NCBI RefSeq assembly: GCF_030823405.1
Contig: NZ_JAUSXC010000001.1
Location: forward strand, 4,137,001 to 4,201,000
Length of the DNA: 64,000 nt
Source of the DNA: Chryseobacterium ginsenosidimutans
GTDB lineage: Bacteria; Bacteroidota; Bacteroidia; Flavobacteriales; Weeksellaceae
Direction: 5' to 3'
A program made the translations under genes and the position numbers. Below the pieces are notes generated by a model. The model saw only the letters and a program-made list of their open reading frames with translations. It was not told the origin of the DNA and made no database searches. Below are positions 1 to 8,990 of this stretch, in pieces; position 1 is the first letter of the stretch; the number at the start of each line of letters is the position of its first letter.

Positions 1-1001
1 CCTGAAACTCAGTTTCTCCTTGAGGAATGTAGAAATATCTATTCAAAAATATACCGCGGATGCCACCATCGTAGTTTACAGTAGCCCAAAGAGATGTATT
101 GCCACGCAATCTATTGTCTTCTGTATCAAGCATTAACGCTGCTAATTTTCCATCGGCAAAAAATTCTAATTTATATTTTTCTATAGGTTGCATTTTGAAG
201 GTAGAACTTTTATATATTTCTGTAAAAAGGATATTAATATTTTTATCAATCACTTCTTTGCTTTCATAAGTAGAAACATATAGATCTTTTAATGAATTAT
301 ATTCCAGCTTTGCAATATTATCATACTGTTTATTTTGATAAATATTCCAAACTTCTTTATATTTCTTTAATAATTTGGTTTCCAGTTCGTTATTATTCAT
401 TTTACGCAAATCTATCGCATTTTCAAATGGCGGTTCCGAATTGTAAGGAACATCGATATTAACCTCAAAACGACCTTCATAAAATGTTTTTTCCTGCTCC
501 GACAAATTTCTCTTTACTATATCCTTCGGTAATTTCCACTTTCTTTTTGGGAAGGGAATAGGTCATGTAATCTGTATCAGGTACTTTTTCATTTTTAAGA
601 TCATAAGATTTTAAATCAAAATCTAGATCTGTATCTTCTACGAGCGTATTGAAAACTTCCTCATATTCTTTAGATTTCCCAAGAGGGTACATTTTATAGG
701 AAATAGTATGTTTTCCGCTTTTGAAGAGAACATGATTAATTTCTACAGCAGTATTCCCCAATGTTTTGTTAAAGGCTTTCGTAAGTTTAATTCCGTCTAC
801 AAACATCTCAAAATAACACTTATCATTGGAGTAGCCCAAAGTATATATTTTCTCAGAAGGATAATGCTTGACTTGTTTTGAAATTTCATCTGCTATATTG
901 TCTGCAGTTATCGTTGAATTTTGATTGACCATGCTTTCTGTTTTTTGCGAACAACTTTGGATACCTATTAATAATGATGATAGTATGACTAAAGATCTCA
1001 T
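1..1001 (-). pseudogene. Predicted lipoprotein, frameshifted and cut by the window edge
   Basis: The 5' part (1001 down to 477) encodes a 174-aa product with a lipoprotein signal (MRSLVILSSLLIGIQSC, lipobox IQSC). It stops at 477, but the next frame is open from about 550 to position 1 and reads naturally (SLPKRKWKLPKDIVK, then SEQEKTFYEGRFEVNIDVP, ending in FFADGKLAALML and RYFYIPQGETEF). The switch fits a one-base change in the homopolymer pair at 544-551 (ttttt ggg on the plus strand). I read this as one secreted lipoprotein gene of more than 330 codons with a frameshift, either real or a sequencing error. The family is not recognised. It is the last visible gene of the T6SS effector operon, 10 bp after the WG-repeat lipoprotein gene, so an immunity or accessory role is possible but inferred only from position. 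Confidence 0.65.
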
Positions 1002-1011
1002 AGTACATATT

Positions 1012-1908
1012 TTATTTTTTAGTAATAAAATCTTTGAAATCTACTGTTTTGGTTACATTATCTTTGGTTACTTCAAGTTTTTTCTCCTCATTATCACTTT
1101 CGTCTATAGAGGTATAAGTCATGGGAACAACAATTTTAAATTGATTATCCATAATACCAAATAAAGGCTGACCATCCGCATCTCTTTTAGACACTATAAA
1201 GTAATGATTATCATATGAATAAGCCACAATACTTGAGTATTCAAAAGGAGCTAATAATTTCAGATCTGAATTGATGATACCCATCTTATCTTTATCATTG
1301 GTAACAGTAACTAAATTTTCTTTATCTGATAATAAAACAGCATCTTTCAAGCTAAAAGGGAGTATATCTTTTTTCAAACTTTGATCAAAAACATCTATAC
1401 TGCTTTTACCACTTTGTTTTGCAAAATATTTGTTGCCTATTTTTTCAATGCTTTCATATTGAAAAGGGATCAACACTTTTTTTCCAGACTCAATTATCCC
1501 CATTTTTTGGTTTTTATCAACAACTACATCAACATTATCTTTTATATTTAAATGATGATCTATATAATCCGGAAGAACGATGAGTTTTTTGTTTTGAACA
1601 TCCAACCAAACAAGAGCATCCGGTTTATTTGCATTATGAGACATATAATAAAAATCGCTTCGTTTTTCAAGCCCGTCGTAGGCAGCCTCTACAATAACAT
1701 TTCCTTTGGCATCTGATATTCCGTATTTATTATCTGCATTTTTAAATGTCTTATATAATCCTTTTTCTTTGTAATTATTAACGACTAATCCATTTATAAT
1801 CGTGTCTTTATTCTGAACAGTCGCATCTTCTGCAAATGTTTTTTCTTTTTTCTGAGAACAACTGTAAAAACTACCTATTGTAAGTGAAAGTATTACTATC
1901 TTTTTCAT
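1012..1908 (-). CDS. WG-repeat lipoprotein
   Basis: Predicted outer-membrane or periplasmic lipoprotein of 298 aa. I chose the ATG at 1908 because it starts a lipoprotein signal (MKKIVILSLTIGSFYSC, Cys at residue 17); a longer frame begins at 1962 inside the preceding gene. Repeats of the WG type follow: KYGISDAKGNVIVEAAYD, KMGIIESGKKVLIPFQYE, KMGIINSDLKLLAPFEY and LFGIMDNQFKIVVPMTY. Each has the G-I-x-(D/N/S)-x-G-x-hydrophobic-(I/V)-x-P pattern of WG/KWG repeats, which usually form beta-propeller-like solenoids. The start lies 2 bp beyond the stop of the OmpA-domain gene, so the two are co-transcribed. Lipoproteins at the end of T6SS effector operons can be immunity proteins; that role here is inference. 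Confidence 0.75.
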   Translation of the reverse strand: MKKIVILSLTIGSFYSCSQKKEKTFAEDATVQNKDTIINGLVVNNYKEKGLYKTFKNADNKYGISDAKGNVIVEAAYDGLEKRSDFYYMSHNANKPDALVWLDVQNKKLIVLPDYIDHHLNIKDNVDVVVDKNQKMGIIESGKKVLIPFQYESIEKIGNKYFAKQSGKSSIDVFDQSLKKDILPFSLKDAVLLSDKENLVTVTNDKDKMGIINSDLKLLAPFEYSSIVAYSYDNHYFIVSKRDADGQPLFGIMDNQFKIVVPMTYTSIDESDNEEKKLEVTKDNVTKTVDFKDFITKK

Positions 1909-1909
1909 T

Positions 1910-4858
1910 TTATTTTTCTTTAAATAATTGTATTTCAAATAGTGGAACCTCAAAAGGTTCAATTAAAACGAACGGCATAGGATTTCCTTCATTGGTAGAA
2001 AAATCAGCTATATCAAGTATTTCTGTAAGGGCATTTGATACTTTCAGACTTCCTAAATAAGTTCCTTCTACTCCCGAACAAAATATTGACGGAATAACGT
2101 ATAATCCTTTTTCTTTTGTATTTCCACTTTTAGTATTTTTTCCTGCCATATCTACACCATATTGCAGTTTCAGACCAGCTCCACCTTTTAGATTTATTTC
2201 TACTTTTCCTTCTACTTTTGTCTGCAGCCTGAAAAAATCAAATTCTTTTTTAAACTGTCCATTGACCGTAGCATTAAATTTAACCTGATCTTTAATGGTG
2301 ATCTCATTTTTCGCAGTCTGTGCTAAATTTCCTATTTTGTCTATAAAAGTATGACTATTTGTTAAAAAATTAAACTGAATATTTTGTTCAAATATTAATT
2401 CCCCAACAGCATCAAAACTTCCTTTAATCTGAATATTTTTTTTAATACTTTCAAAATATTCTGTGATTTTGGTATTATTCTTTTTAGCCTCTGCAAGTTT
2501 GGCTTTAGTCTGTTTATCTGCCGGATGCTTTGCCCCTTGAATACTTTCTATTCCTTTTTTCAATAAATCCAAAAGGTCAAATTCTCGTTTAAAGCTAACA
2601 GCTACCACCGGTTTTGCGCTGATATTAGCCTCATACACTAAAGCAAGTTTACCATTCTTTTGTTTCTGGTAATACATTCCTGCATTAATGGCTATAGATG
2701 GCGGAATAATTTCTGCTCCGGCATCTTCCATCGTTTTTAAAATTCTTTTGGCTCCTTTTACTGCTTTAGCAAGCTTCAGCATTCTACCCTGAAGGTTTTT
2801 TCCTCTGGTAAGATAAATCATCAGCAGGTCTATAATTATCCCGACTACTACAAAACCATAAATCACGGCAGCTGCAACATATTTTGTATAAAGAGTCTGC
2901 TTGATAAGATTGGTCTGTGTACCGACTAAAGAAAGAGATTCACCAGCTTTCTCCAATGTCCGGTTATGAATTGTATGAATACCATAAGAATAATCCATCG
3001 CCTGCTTTTTTATATAAGGCAACACAACATATTCCTGTATCCATTGAGAAGGTAAAATCTTACTTATTTTAAATAAAGTACTATTGGTTATCTCATCAAT
3101 TACATCACTGATCCCGGTTTCCAGGTCAAAGTTTTTATCATGAAAGAAATAAGTTCCGCTATCTTTATAATTATACTGGAAATGCCCTATCCATACAACA
3201 TCAGGATAAACTCTGACTTCCAGTGTTGCCTTATCTTTGTCGGCATAATAAGCACAGCTGTTGATATGAAATGCAAACTGATAATAAATGGTAGAAAAAG
3301 GATTCAAAAATTTCCCCAATAACAAAGCATAATTTTTAGGAAAACCAGACTGTTGCGAAAAAACGATTTGTTTTACACTATTCCCATTTTTTGGAACAAG
3401 ATCTTTACTGTCGGTTTCATTTACATAAATTATATTTTTATTATGTTTTTCTTTTCTAAAACAGCCTTTATCTGATCGGTTTATAACATTTACCGTAATC
3501 TGCTTCATTTTGTTTGCATCCGGCGCAAGCATTTCATAAAAAAGTGCATTTTGATTGTATTCTATATAGCTGAACTCTATCTCTACCCTTCTGTTTTTCT
3601 TATAAGCTTCTTCAGTTTTTCCGGAAGCTATGGGACTTACTTCTCCGTAACCTCTTGTTTTGATCCTGTTTTTATCTAATCCTCCTTTTGAGAAAAAATC
3701 TTTTACCGCCTGAGCTCTTCTTTCAGAAAGTGCCTGATTATAATCTAATGTTCCTCTGTCATCGGCATGTCCCGAAAGGGTCATATCCAAATGCTGGTTA
3801 TAAAGCAAAAAGTCTAGCAGGTATTTTAAAGTATCACGAGCTTCGGGACGGATATCTGATTTATCATAGTTAAAATGGACTTTAGCTGTCGTATATTGTA
3901 CTACGGGAGAAGTTTTTTTGAACGTAGTCTGCCCTTCTCTAAAAACCTCGAAAGTCTCACCATTATCATCTATATTGATTTGCTTGAATGTGCAAAGGTG
4001 ATTTACTTTAACATCTTTATCAGCCGCACCCACTTTTACCGGAGCATTGTTGGTGAGCTTTACCATATTCTGTTTTATAGGAACAACATTGTTTTTAACT
4101 TTCAGATACCTTCCGTGGATGATCTGTTTCTTGCTGTCTTGTACATAATTGTTCCCGTCTTTTACTTTAATATAAAACAGGTTGTCCTCATTTCCTTTTT
4201 TCCAGGATGGCTGAATGGTAAATTCTGTGTTGACCTCCCCATCAATAACTTTAGCCTGCTTTTGAAATACTTTGGTTTGGGCATCATCTTTTGTAGGGTC
4301 ATAATTTGTGTCAAATACCCTGCCTGCGACTTTACCAAACGTAACTTCACTGTTGAGGCGATATACTTCTATGGTAAGAGTCTGCTGATTTAGACCTTCT
4401 GTTTCCAATCCAAGAAAAACATTCTCTCCAAACGAAAATTTATGGTCACGCTGATCTGCTCCGTCATTTTGCAAACACCATTTGCTGCTAACCAGTAAAG
4501 CAGGAGTAAATCCTTTTACATACAGTCCTGTATTATTTTTGGTATCTCTGTTACCGAAAAGCGTGGCTTCAATATAATAATATGCTGAAGCTCCACATTC
4601 CTTTTTTTTGAAAGCATAACCGTATACTTGGCTGGGTCCGATTTCTTTTTTATTAATAATCATCTGTCTCGTATAGTCTTGCCTTATCCAGATGGTTCCT
4701 TTCTTTTTGTCGGGATCTGTAGTTCCCGGCATCCATTCTGAAACTTTAAACCATATGAGTTTGTCTGCTTCAACACAAATGCGGTTTCCTGATCGCCTTA
4801 TTACTCTTGCATTGACTTCACTTGTGGCTATATCGATCTTGTTTACTCCTTTTCCCAT
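1910..4858 (-). CDS. OmpA-domain protein of the T6SS effector operon (candidate effector)
   Basis: A 982-aa protein without an N-terminal signal peptide (MGKGVNKIDIATSEVNARVI). An OmpA/MotB peptidoglycan-binding domain lies at about residues 325-430: VHFNYDKSDIRPEARDTL, then LSGHADDRGTLDYNQALSERR and the NRRVEIEF end. Around residues 660-690 there is one strong hydrophobic segment (AAAVIYGFVVVGIIIDLLMIY), followed by a basic stretch and a beta-rich C-terminal region of about 290 aa that I do not recognise. It starts 1 bp after the DUF4280 PAAR-like gene. An OmpA domain on a protein with no Sec signal suggests delivery by T6SS with peptidoglycan binding in the target periplasm; the membrane segment would fit a pore-forming or membrane-anchored toxin. 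This is inference from domain order and context. An envelope structural role is the alternative. Confidence 0.7.
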   Translation of the reverse strand: MGKGVNKIDIATSEVNARVIRRSGNRICVEADKLIWFKVSEWMPGTTDPDKKKGTIWIRQDYTRQMIINKKEIGPSQVYGYAFKKKECGASAYYYIEATLFGNRDTKNNTGLYVKGFTPALLVSSKWCLQNDGADQRDHKFSFGENVFLGLETEGLNQQTLTIEVYRLNSEVTFGKVAGRVFDTNYDPTKDDAQTKVFQKQAKVIDGEVNTEFTIQPSWKKGNEDNLFYIKVKDGNNYVQDSKKQIIHGRYLKVKNNVVPIKQNMVKLTNNAPVKVGAADKDVKVNHLCTFKQINIDDNGETFEVFREGQTTFKKTSPVVQYTTAKVHFNYDKSDIRPEARDTLKYLLDFLLYNQHLDMTLSGHADDRGTLDYNQALSERRAQAVKDFFSKGGLDKNRIKTRGYGEVSPIASGKTEEAYKKNRRVEIEFSYIEYNQNALFYEMLAPDANKMKQITVNVINRSDKGCFRKEKHNKNIIYVNETDSKDLVPKNGNSVKQIVFSQQSGFPKNYALLLGKFLNPFSTIYYQFAFHINSCAYYADKDKATLEVRVYPDVVWIGHFQYNYKDSGTYFFHDKNFDLETGISDVIDEITNSTLFKISKILPSQWIQEYVVLPYIKKQAMDYSYGIHTIHNRTLEKAGESLSLVGTQTNLIKQTLYTKYVAAAVIYGFVVVGIIIDLLMIYLTRGKNLQGRMLKLAKAVKGAKRILKTMEDAGAEIIPPSIAINAGMYYQKQKNGKLALVYEANISAKPVVAVSFKREFDLLDLLKKGIESIQGAKHPADKQTKAKLAEAKKNNTKITEYFESIKKNIQIKGSFDAVGELIFEQNIQFNFLTNSHTFIDKIGNLAQTAKNEITIKDQVKFNATVNGQFKKEFDFFRLQTKVEGKVEINLKGGAGLKLQYGVDMAGKNTKSGNTKEKGLYVIPSIFCSGVEGTYLGSLKVSNALTEILDIADFSTNEGNPMPFVLIEPFEVPLFEIQLFKEK

Positions 4859-4859
4859 T

Positions 4860-5366
4860 TCAATAGTTTAGAGTTTGTTTAGTTGCATCCCCTGAAGTGT
4901 CATACACCATCTCTTTCTTCTGCATACTTTCAGAATTTATAAGCGGGTTGATCTGCTGCTGCACATCCCGATTTGCATTTTTAAAATTCTGCTGACTTGC
5001 TTCAGCTCTTTGACCATGATCAATAATTTCAATACATGGAGTTCCGGCAATTGCACAAATGGCTTTGCTGTCTTCTAAGATGATATATCCGCTATTGCTC
5101 AGCTGCACTTTTTCATAAAAATTCTGCCATTCGGTAACCATGACTTTACAGGGTGGCGGTGGACCTCCCATCTTTGTACAGTTTCCGAAAGTATTTTTTT
5201 CAAATGTTGCAGCACCGATTTCTTTGGTGGTAACAATCAGTTTTTTTGATGCACTTTTATCATTTGCATATTCTTTTTGATGCGAAATCACTTTGAGCTT
5301 GTCCGGAAGCTGTCCGAACTGACATTTGCACATAGCACCCTGCACTACAATATGTTTTTCTGCCAT
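4860..5366 (-). CDS. DUF4280 PAAR-like protein
   Basis: A 168-aa protein matching the DUF4280 family, regarded as PAAR-like spike-tip proteins that cap VgrG and carry effectors. The sequence begins MAEKHIVVQGAMCKCQFG, with the V-x-G-A-x-C-x-C pattern, and has the family's conserved TFGNCTKMGGPPPPC and GTPCIEI segments. The C-terminal 40 residues are polar and probably a linker. It is the direct upstream neighbour of the OmpA-domain protein (1 bp apart) and lies downstream of vgrG and the DUF2235 hydrolase in the same operon. That order suggests it adapts the OmpA-domain protein to the T6SS spike. Confidence 0.85.
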   Translation of the reverse strand: MAEKHIVVQGAMCKCQFGQLPDKLKVISHQKEYANDKSASKKLIVTTKEIGAATFEKNTFGNCTKMGGPPPPCKVMVTEWQNFYEKVQLSNSGYIILEDSKAICAIAGTPCIEIIDHGQRAEASQQNFKNANRDVQQQINPLINSESMQKKEMVYDTSGDATKQTLNY

Positions 5367-5368
5367 AG

Positions 5369-6415
5369 CTAAAATTCTTTATTTGAAATTACAAGTCTGC
5401 TTAAATATTGATTCCCAAATTCTAACCGAACAAAGGAAGCATTCATTTTGAAGGTAACCACCGTTAAAGCTTTTGCTGAGTTTTCATCTACATTTACAGT
5501 CGTCTGATAAAGCTGTGCATTGTACCTCGCAAATTTATTTTTACATTCTGAAGGTGAACTGCTATTAAACACCAATCCGTAAGGAAGTCCCGAAACAGCA
5601 TCTTCACCGTAATACTGAATCGCATAATACTCTTCGCCACTCGTCATATTTGCATAAATCATGTTGAAATCTCCAAAATCCCAATTGTAATACTCCCCTT
5701 TTTTACAGCTTTCACAAGATATCTGACTGGGATCTGTCTTTAACAGTTTGGTGATGTAATCAGCAGATGTTGGCAAAGCGATCAACTGTTTTTTACTAAA
5801 AAGGCTCTGCAAATATTTTGATGTTACTTTTTTCTGAGTGTTTTTTGCTTCAAACTCTGCAACCTGAGCATCAGCCTGTACCGTGATCTGAGCTTCTGTT
5901 TCAGGATCAATTTCTGCATCTGTAATTTCTTTTGAAGGCTTTTTGGCTTTACTTTTCAGAAGAAACTCTTTAATTTCGTTTTCCACTTTCCCTGTTGATT
6001 TTGTCAGTTTCAGATCAACCTCTTTTTTAGACCAGCTATCAGGAGTTACTTCTTCGAGAAAAACGCTTACTTTCGTGCTTTTAGCAGAGACTTTTTTCAT
6101 CGTTACATTCCAGATTGCTTTCTGAATAAACTGTTTTGGTTTAGCGCCTTTTTTTAGTCCTAAATTCAGATATGGGTTTTTATTATCTATATCATATTTT
6201 AAATCATACAGATCTATGGTAGTAGAAAATTCGTTATCTCCCGCAGCTGCAGCTTTGGCCTCATCTTTTGTGAAATCATTTTTAAAATCAAAAATGGTGT
6301 TTTCTAATGTCTCTATGCTTTTTGGTACTGTAAATTCTACTTTTTGCCCAAAATAAAGGCTGAAGCATGACACAAAAAACAGTATTAAAAATTTATGATT
6401 TAGTTTAATTTTCAT
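5369..6415 (-). CDS. Secreted protein of unknown function in the T6SS effector operon
   Basis: A 348-aa protein with a clear Sec signal peptide (MKIKLNHKFLILFFVSCFSLYFGQ, probable cleavage after the Gly at 23). The mature part begins KVEFTVPKSIETLENTIFDF and has a Lys-rich middle, a CESCKKG motif at about residue 235, and a C-terminal beta-rich region. No family is recognised. It sits between the LysM protein and the DUF4280 protein with spacings of 10 bp and 2 bp, so it is translated with the effector set. A periplasmic protein encoded beside T6SS effectors may be an immunity protein; this is positional inference. Confidence 0.6.
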   Translation of the reverse strand: MKIKLNHKFLILFFVSCFSLYFGQKVEFTVPKSIETLENTIFDFKNDFTKDEAKAAAAGDNEFSTTIDLYDLKYDIDNKNPYLNLGLKKGAKPKQFIQKAIWNVTMKKVSAKSTKVSVFLEEVTPDSWSKKEVDLKLTKSTGKVENEIKEFLLKSKAKKPSKEITDAEIDPETEAQITVQADAQVAEFEAKNTQKKVTSKYLQSLFSKKQLIALPTSADYITKLLKTDPSQISCESCKKGEYYNWDFGDFNMIYANMTSGEEYYAIQYYGEDAVSGLPYGLVFNSSSPSECKNKFARYNAQLYQTTVNVDENSAKALTVVTFKMNASFVRLEFGNQYLSRLVISNKEF

Positions 6416-6425
6416 TTTTATAATT

Positions 6426-7469
6426 TTAATTTTCTCCCAGAGATGAGATTGCTACAGATATTTTTTTTCTTTGCTCAAGTTGTATATCACATTCCAAATA
6501 CAGAGATTCTGCAAGAGCAGTTTCGCCGTTTAAATAATACATCAATCTAAAATCACCTTCCTGATTCATCACAGGATGATCTTCAATGGCCGTCGAGAAT
6601 GGTGCTTCATTGATAAAGTCATACACATTTCTTTCATCATTCAATTTTCCTTCGCCCTGTATATTGATAAGGTTGTAGTCATCTTTCAGCGGATCGGCTT
6701 CAAGGCTGATTTTATATTGAGGTTCAACTGCATTATCAACAACCGGAAAGGTTTCTGTGATTTCCGTTTGATAATTTGGATCAAATTTTTTATAAATTCC
6801 AAAAAATAAAGTCCGTATGAAATAATCATTTTTCAAGTAAAGATTAATAACATTGGGCTCATTTATTATTTCTTCAATTTTTTCACAGTATTGATCTACC
6901 GTTTCTCCTTCAAATTCTTGATATATTTCATCTTTTACATTTGCCCATCTTTCTTTAAAAACTGAAAGATTATCAACATCATAAAACCTTCCGTTTTCAT
7001 CAACACTTATCTGTAAAGGATACAAGACTTTTGATGTTTTATATGCAAGCAGATCGGCAATTTCATTCACTTCTTCTTCATTCAAATATAAATTTGAGAT
7101 TCTGTCAACCTCAAAAAAATGCAGTTTATTTTCTGTTTTCAGCCATCTTACCGAAGTGTTATATTTCAGTTCATTTTTATGGTTCCCATTCTCAATCGTA
7201 ATGATTACACCGTAATTACAGAACGAATTTTCAGGTTGAAAAACCAGTCTGTTGCCGTGGCCGAATTTCACCACTTTATTTTTGTCTGCTACCGCCGTTC
7301 TTGGAATAAAAAGCTCTTTCTGCCCATTGAGACTTATCAGAATCATATCTTTAACCTCGCAATGGTTATTATGAAATTGCTTTAAAGCATCAACTGATAC
7401 ATGGTACAGGGAAGCTATACTTTTTAAGCTCTCATCTTTAAGGACGTTATGTTTGTTAAATTTCTGCAT
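6426..7469 (-). CDS. LysM-domain protein in the T6SS operon
   Basis: A 347-aa protein without a signal peptide. The N-terminal 55 residues look like a LysM fold: HNVLKDESLKSIASLYHVS followed by VKDMILISLNGQKELFIP, the usual L-x-S-I-A-x-x-Y pattern and N/G turn before a hydrophobic strand. The remainder (about 290 aa, acidic) is unrecognised. LysM domains bind peptidoglycan or amino sugars. In Bacteroidota T6SS operons such proteins lie next to VgrG/effector genes and may help load cargo or bind the cell wall of the target. It lies 72 bp downstream of the DUF2235 gene and 10 bp upstream of the secreted protein gene. Confidence 0.7.
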   Translation of the reverse strand: MQKFNKHNVLKDESLKSIASLYHVSVDALKQFHNNHCEVKDMILISLNGQKELFIPRTAVADKNKVVKFGHGNRLVFQPENSFCNYGVIITIENGNHKNELKYNTSVRWLKTENKLHFFEVDRISNLYLNEEEVNEIADLLAYKTSKVLYPLQISVDENGRFYDVDNLSVFKERWANVKDEIYQEFEGETVDQYCEKIEEIINEPNVINLYLKNDYFIRTLFFGIYKKFDPNYQTEITETFPVVDNAVEPQYKISLEADPLKDDYNLINIQGEGKLNDERNVYDFINEAPFSTAIEDHPVMNQEGDFRLMYYLNGETALAESLYLECDIQLEQRKKISVAISSLGEN

Positions 7470-7541
7470 AAAAACTCTTCAGCATTCCATTAATGATTGG
7501 TACGATTTGTTAAAATATTATCCGCTGAGGTTAGCGGTTTA

Positions 7542-8957
7542 TTATTTATGTAAAACTCTTTTTCTGTCAGGGGTTGGGTCCATCCCTATTCCCTCTCTTC
7601 TTGCAGACCAATGAAGGTATTTGTTTCTGAGAACTCTCAGGTCATCCTGTTCTTTCATTTCTCTTTGGTAATCTGCATACTTCTGCTCCGGTATAGATGC
7701 TCCGCCGTAAGCGGTTTCTATTTCTTTGTATCTCTTAAATACATATTGTTTGCCATTCCCCATTGCATAAGGTCTCAGGCGATCTTTCACTCTTACCAGC
7801 AAAGGATCAGATGAAACAGAATACTTTTCATCGGTCATTTTTTTTATGGTAAGGGGAAGTGTTTTCTGAACAGCATATTCTGCCATAAAATGCAAAGGAA
7901 TATAGCTGTATGTTTTTACCAGATCACGGGTTCCCTTTAATGCTAAATAAAACCCTGGAGAAATGGTAAGCTGCTCTTCTTTGTACCATGCATCTGCTAT
8001 CAACTGGCTTCTTAGTGCTTTTAGTTTTTCACTGGTCGTCCAGGAAGTTTCAATTTCTTCCCAAGTCTCCTGTCCGTCTTCGTAAGCTCCACCTACATCG
8101 CAGTGTACGCCGGGAAATATTCTTTCTGTACCTGTATTCACATTCGTAAGGTCAAAATTTTCCCTGTGTTCGTTTTCTGCAACAAAATGAATAACTGTTT
8201 GTGATTTTCCGATATCATTCAGGCTCAGTTCTTCTACATCATTATGAAAATTAGGTGTAGCAGAAAAGCTTTTTGAGTAAGACGAAACTGTATCATAGAT
8301 TCCCAAAAATCTTACTTTAAGGACATCCACTTTCAGTCCTGCTTCCTGTAATTTTAAGCCCAGATGTCCCCATTTCGGAAGCTCTTCAGATTCTACAGCC
8401 GTGCCGTCGCTATCTGAAAGTGATGTAACGGTCATTCCTTCATTTGAAACTGTAGAAACTTGTGCTTTATATTTTGATTTTCCTATTTCATGTACAAAAT
8501 TACGTGCAGCAGCGGCTCCGCGGCTAAAACCAAAAACATCAAAAGTAAGAACTGCTATTTTATCTGCTTTTTTTGCGTTTTTAATGTTTTTTACTTTTTT
8601 CACGATCTCTTCGCAGCCTTTCCTCACCTTTCCGCGAATCCCGGTATCACCTGTTCCGAAAGCATATCCCAACATAGAATCTTCTTCTTTGTCTTCGGTC
8701 CCAATACCTTCTATGTAAATGCCATAATTCTTGTCATAATTGTCCCACAAACGGGCTACGTTACTCCAGTCATTATTATAACTGTTATTATCTGTAGGAG
8801 ATCCCCCATTTTTTTTATACTCTGCCGTTTTGTTTCTTCTTTCGATGGTATTGGTCTTATTATTTAAAGTTCCGTCAAAAAATATCCCGAGGGTGATGTC
8901 TAAGACTTCCTCTTTGGTTATTTCCGGCGTATAATCTCCAAATTTATTATTGTGCAT
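7542..8957 (-). CDS. DUF2235 alpha/beta-hydrolase, candidate T6SS lipase effector (Tle1-like)
   Basis: A 471-aa protein of the DUF2235 family (T6SS phospholipase effector Tle1-like). Family signatures are visible: GIFFDGTLNN at residues 27-36, the nucleophile elbow GFSRGAAAAR near residue 148 (G-x-S-x-G with catalytic Ser) and VHCDVGGAYEDG near residue 285, where the acid residue is expected. There is no signal peptide, as expected for a T6SS cargo. Known Tle1 enzymes cleave membrane phospholipids in the target periplasm. It follows the DUF2931 lipoprotein gene by 33 bp and precedes the LysM gene. Substrate and toxicity are inferred from the family. The DUF2931 neighbour is the nearest lipoprotein that could be its antagonist. 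Confidence 0.8.
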   Translation of the reverse strand: MHNNKFGDYTPEITKEEVLDITLGIFFDGTLNNKTNTIERRNKTAEYKKNGGSPTDNNSYNNDWSNVARLWDNYDKNYGIYIEGIGTEDKEEDSMLGYAFGTGDTGIRGKVRKGCEEIVKKVKNIKNAKKADKIAVLTFDVFGFSRGAAAARNFVHEIGKSKYKAQVSTVSNEGMTVTSLSDSDGTAVESEELPKWGHLGLKLQEAGLKVDVLKVRFLGIYDTVSSYSKSFSATPNFHNDVEELSLNDIGKSQTVIHFVAENEHRENFDLTNVNTGTERIFPGVHCDVGGAYEDGQETWEEIETSWTTSEKLKALRSQLIADAWYKEEQLTISPGFYLALKGTRDLVKTYSYIPLHFMAEYAVQKTLPLTIKKMTDEKYSVSSDPLLVRVKDRLRPYAMGNGKQYVFKRYKEIETAYGGASIPEQKYADYQREMKEQDDLRVLRNKYLHWSARREGIGMDPTPDRKRVLHK

Positions 8958-8990
8958 ATTTCTTATTTTAAATTATTAATAAGAATAAGT

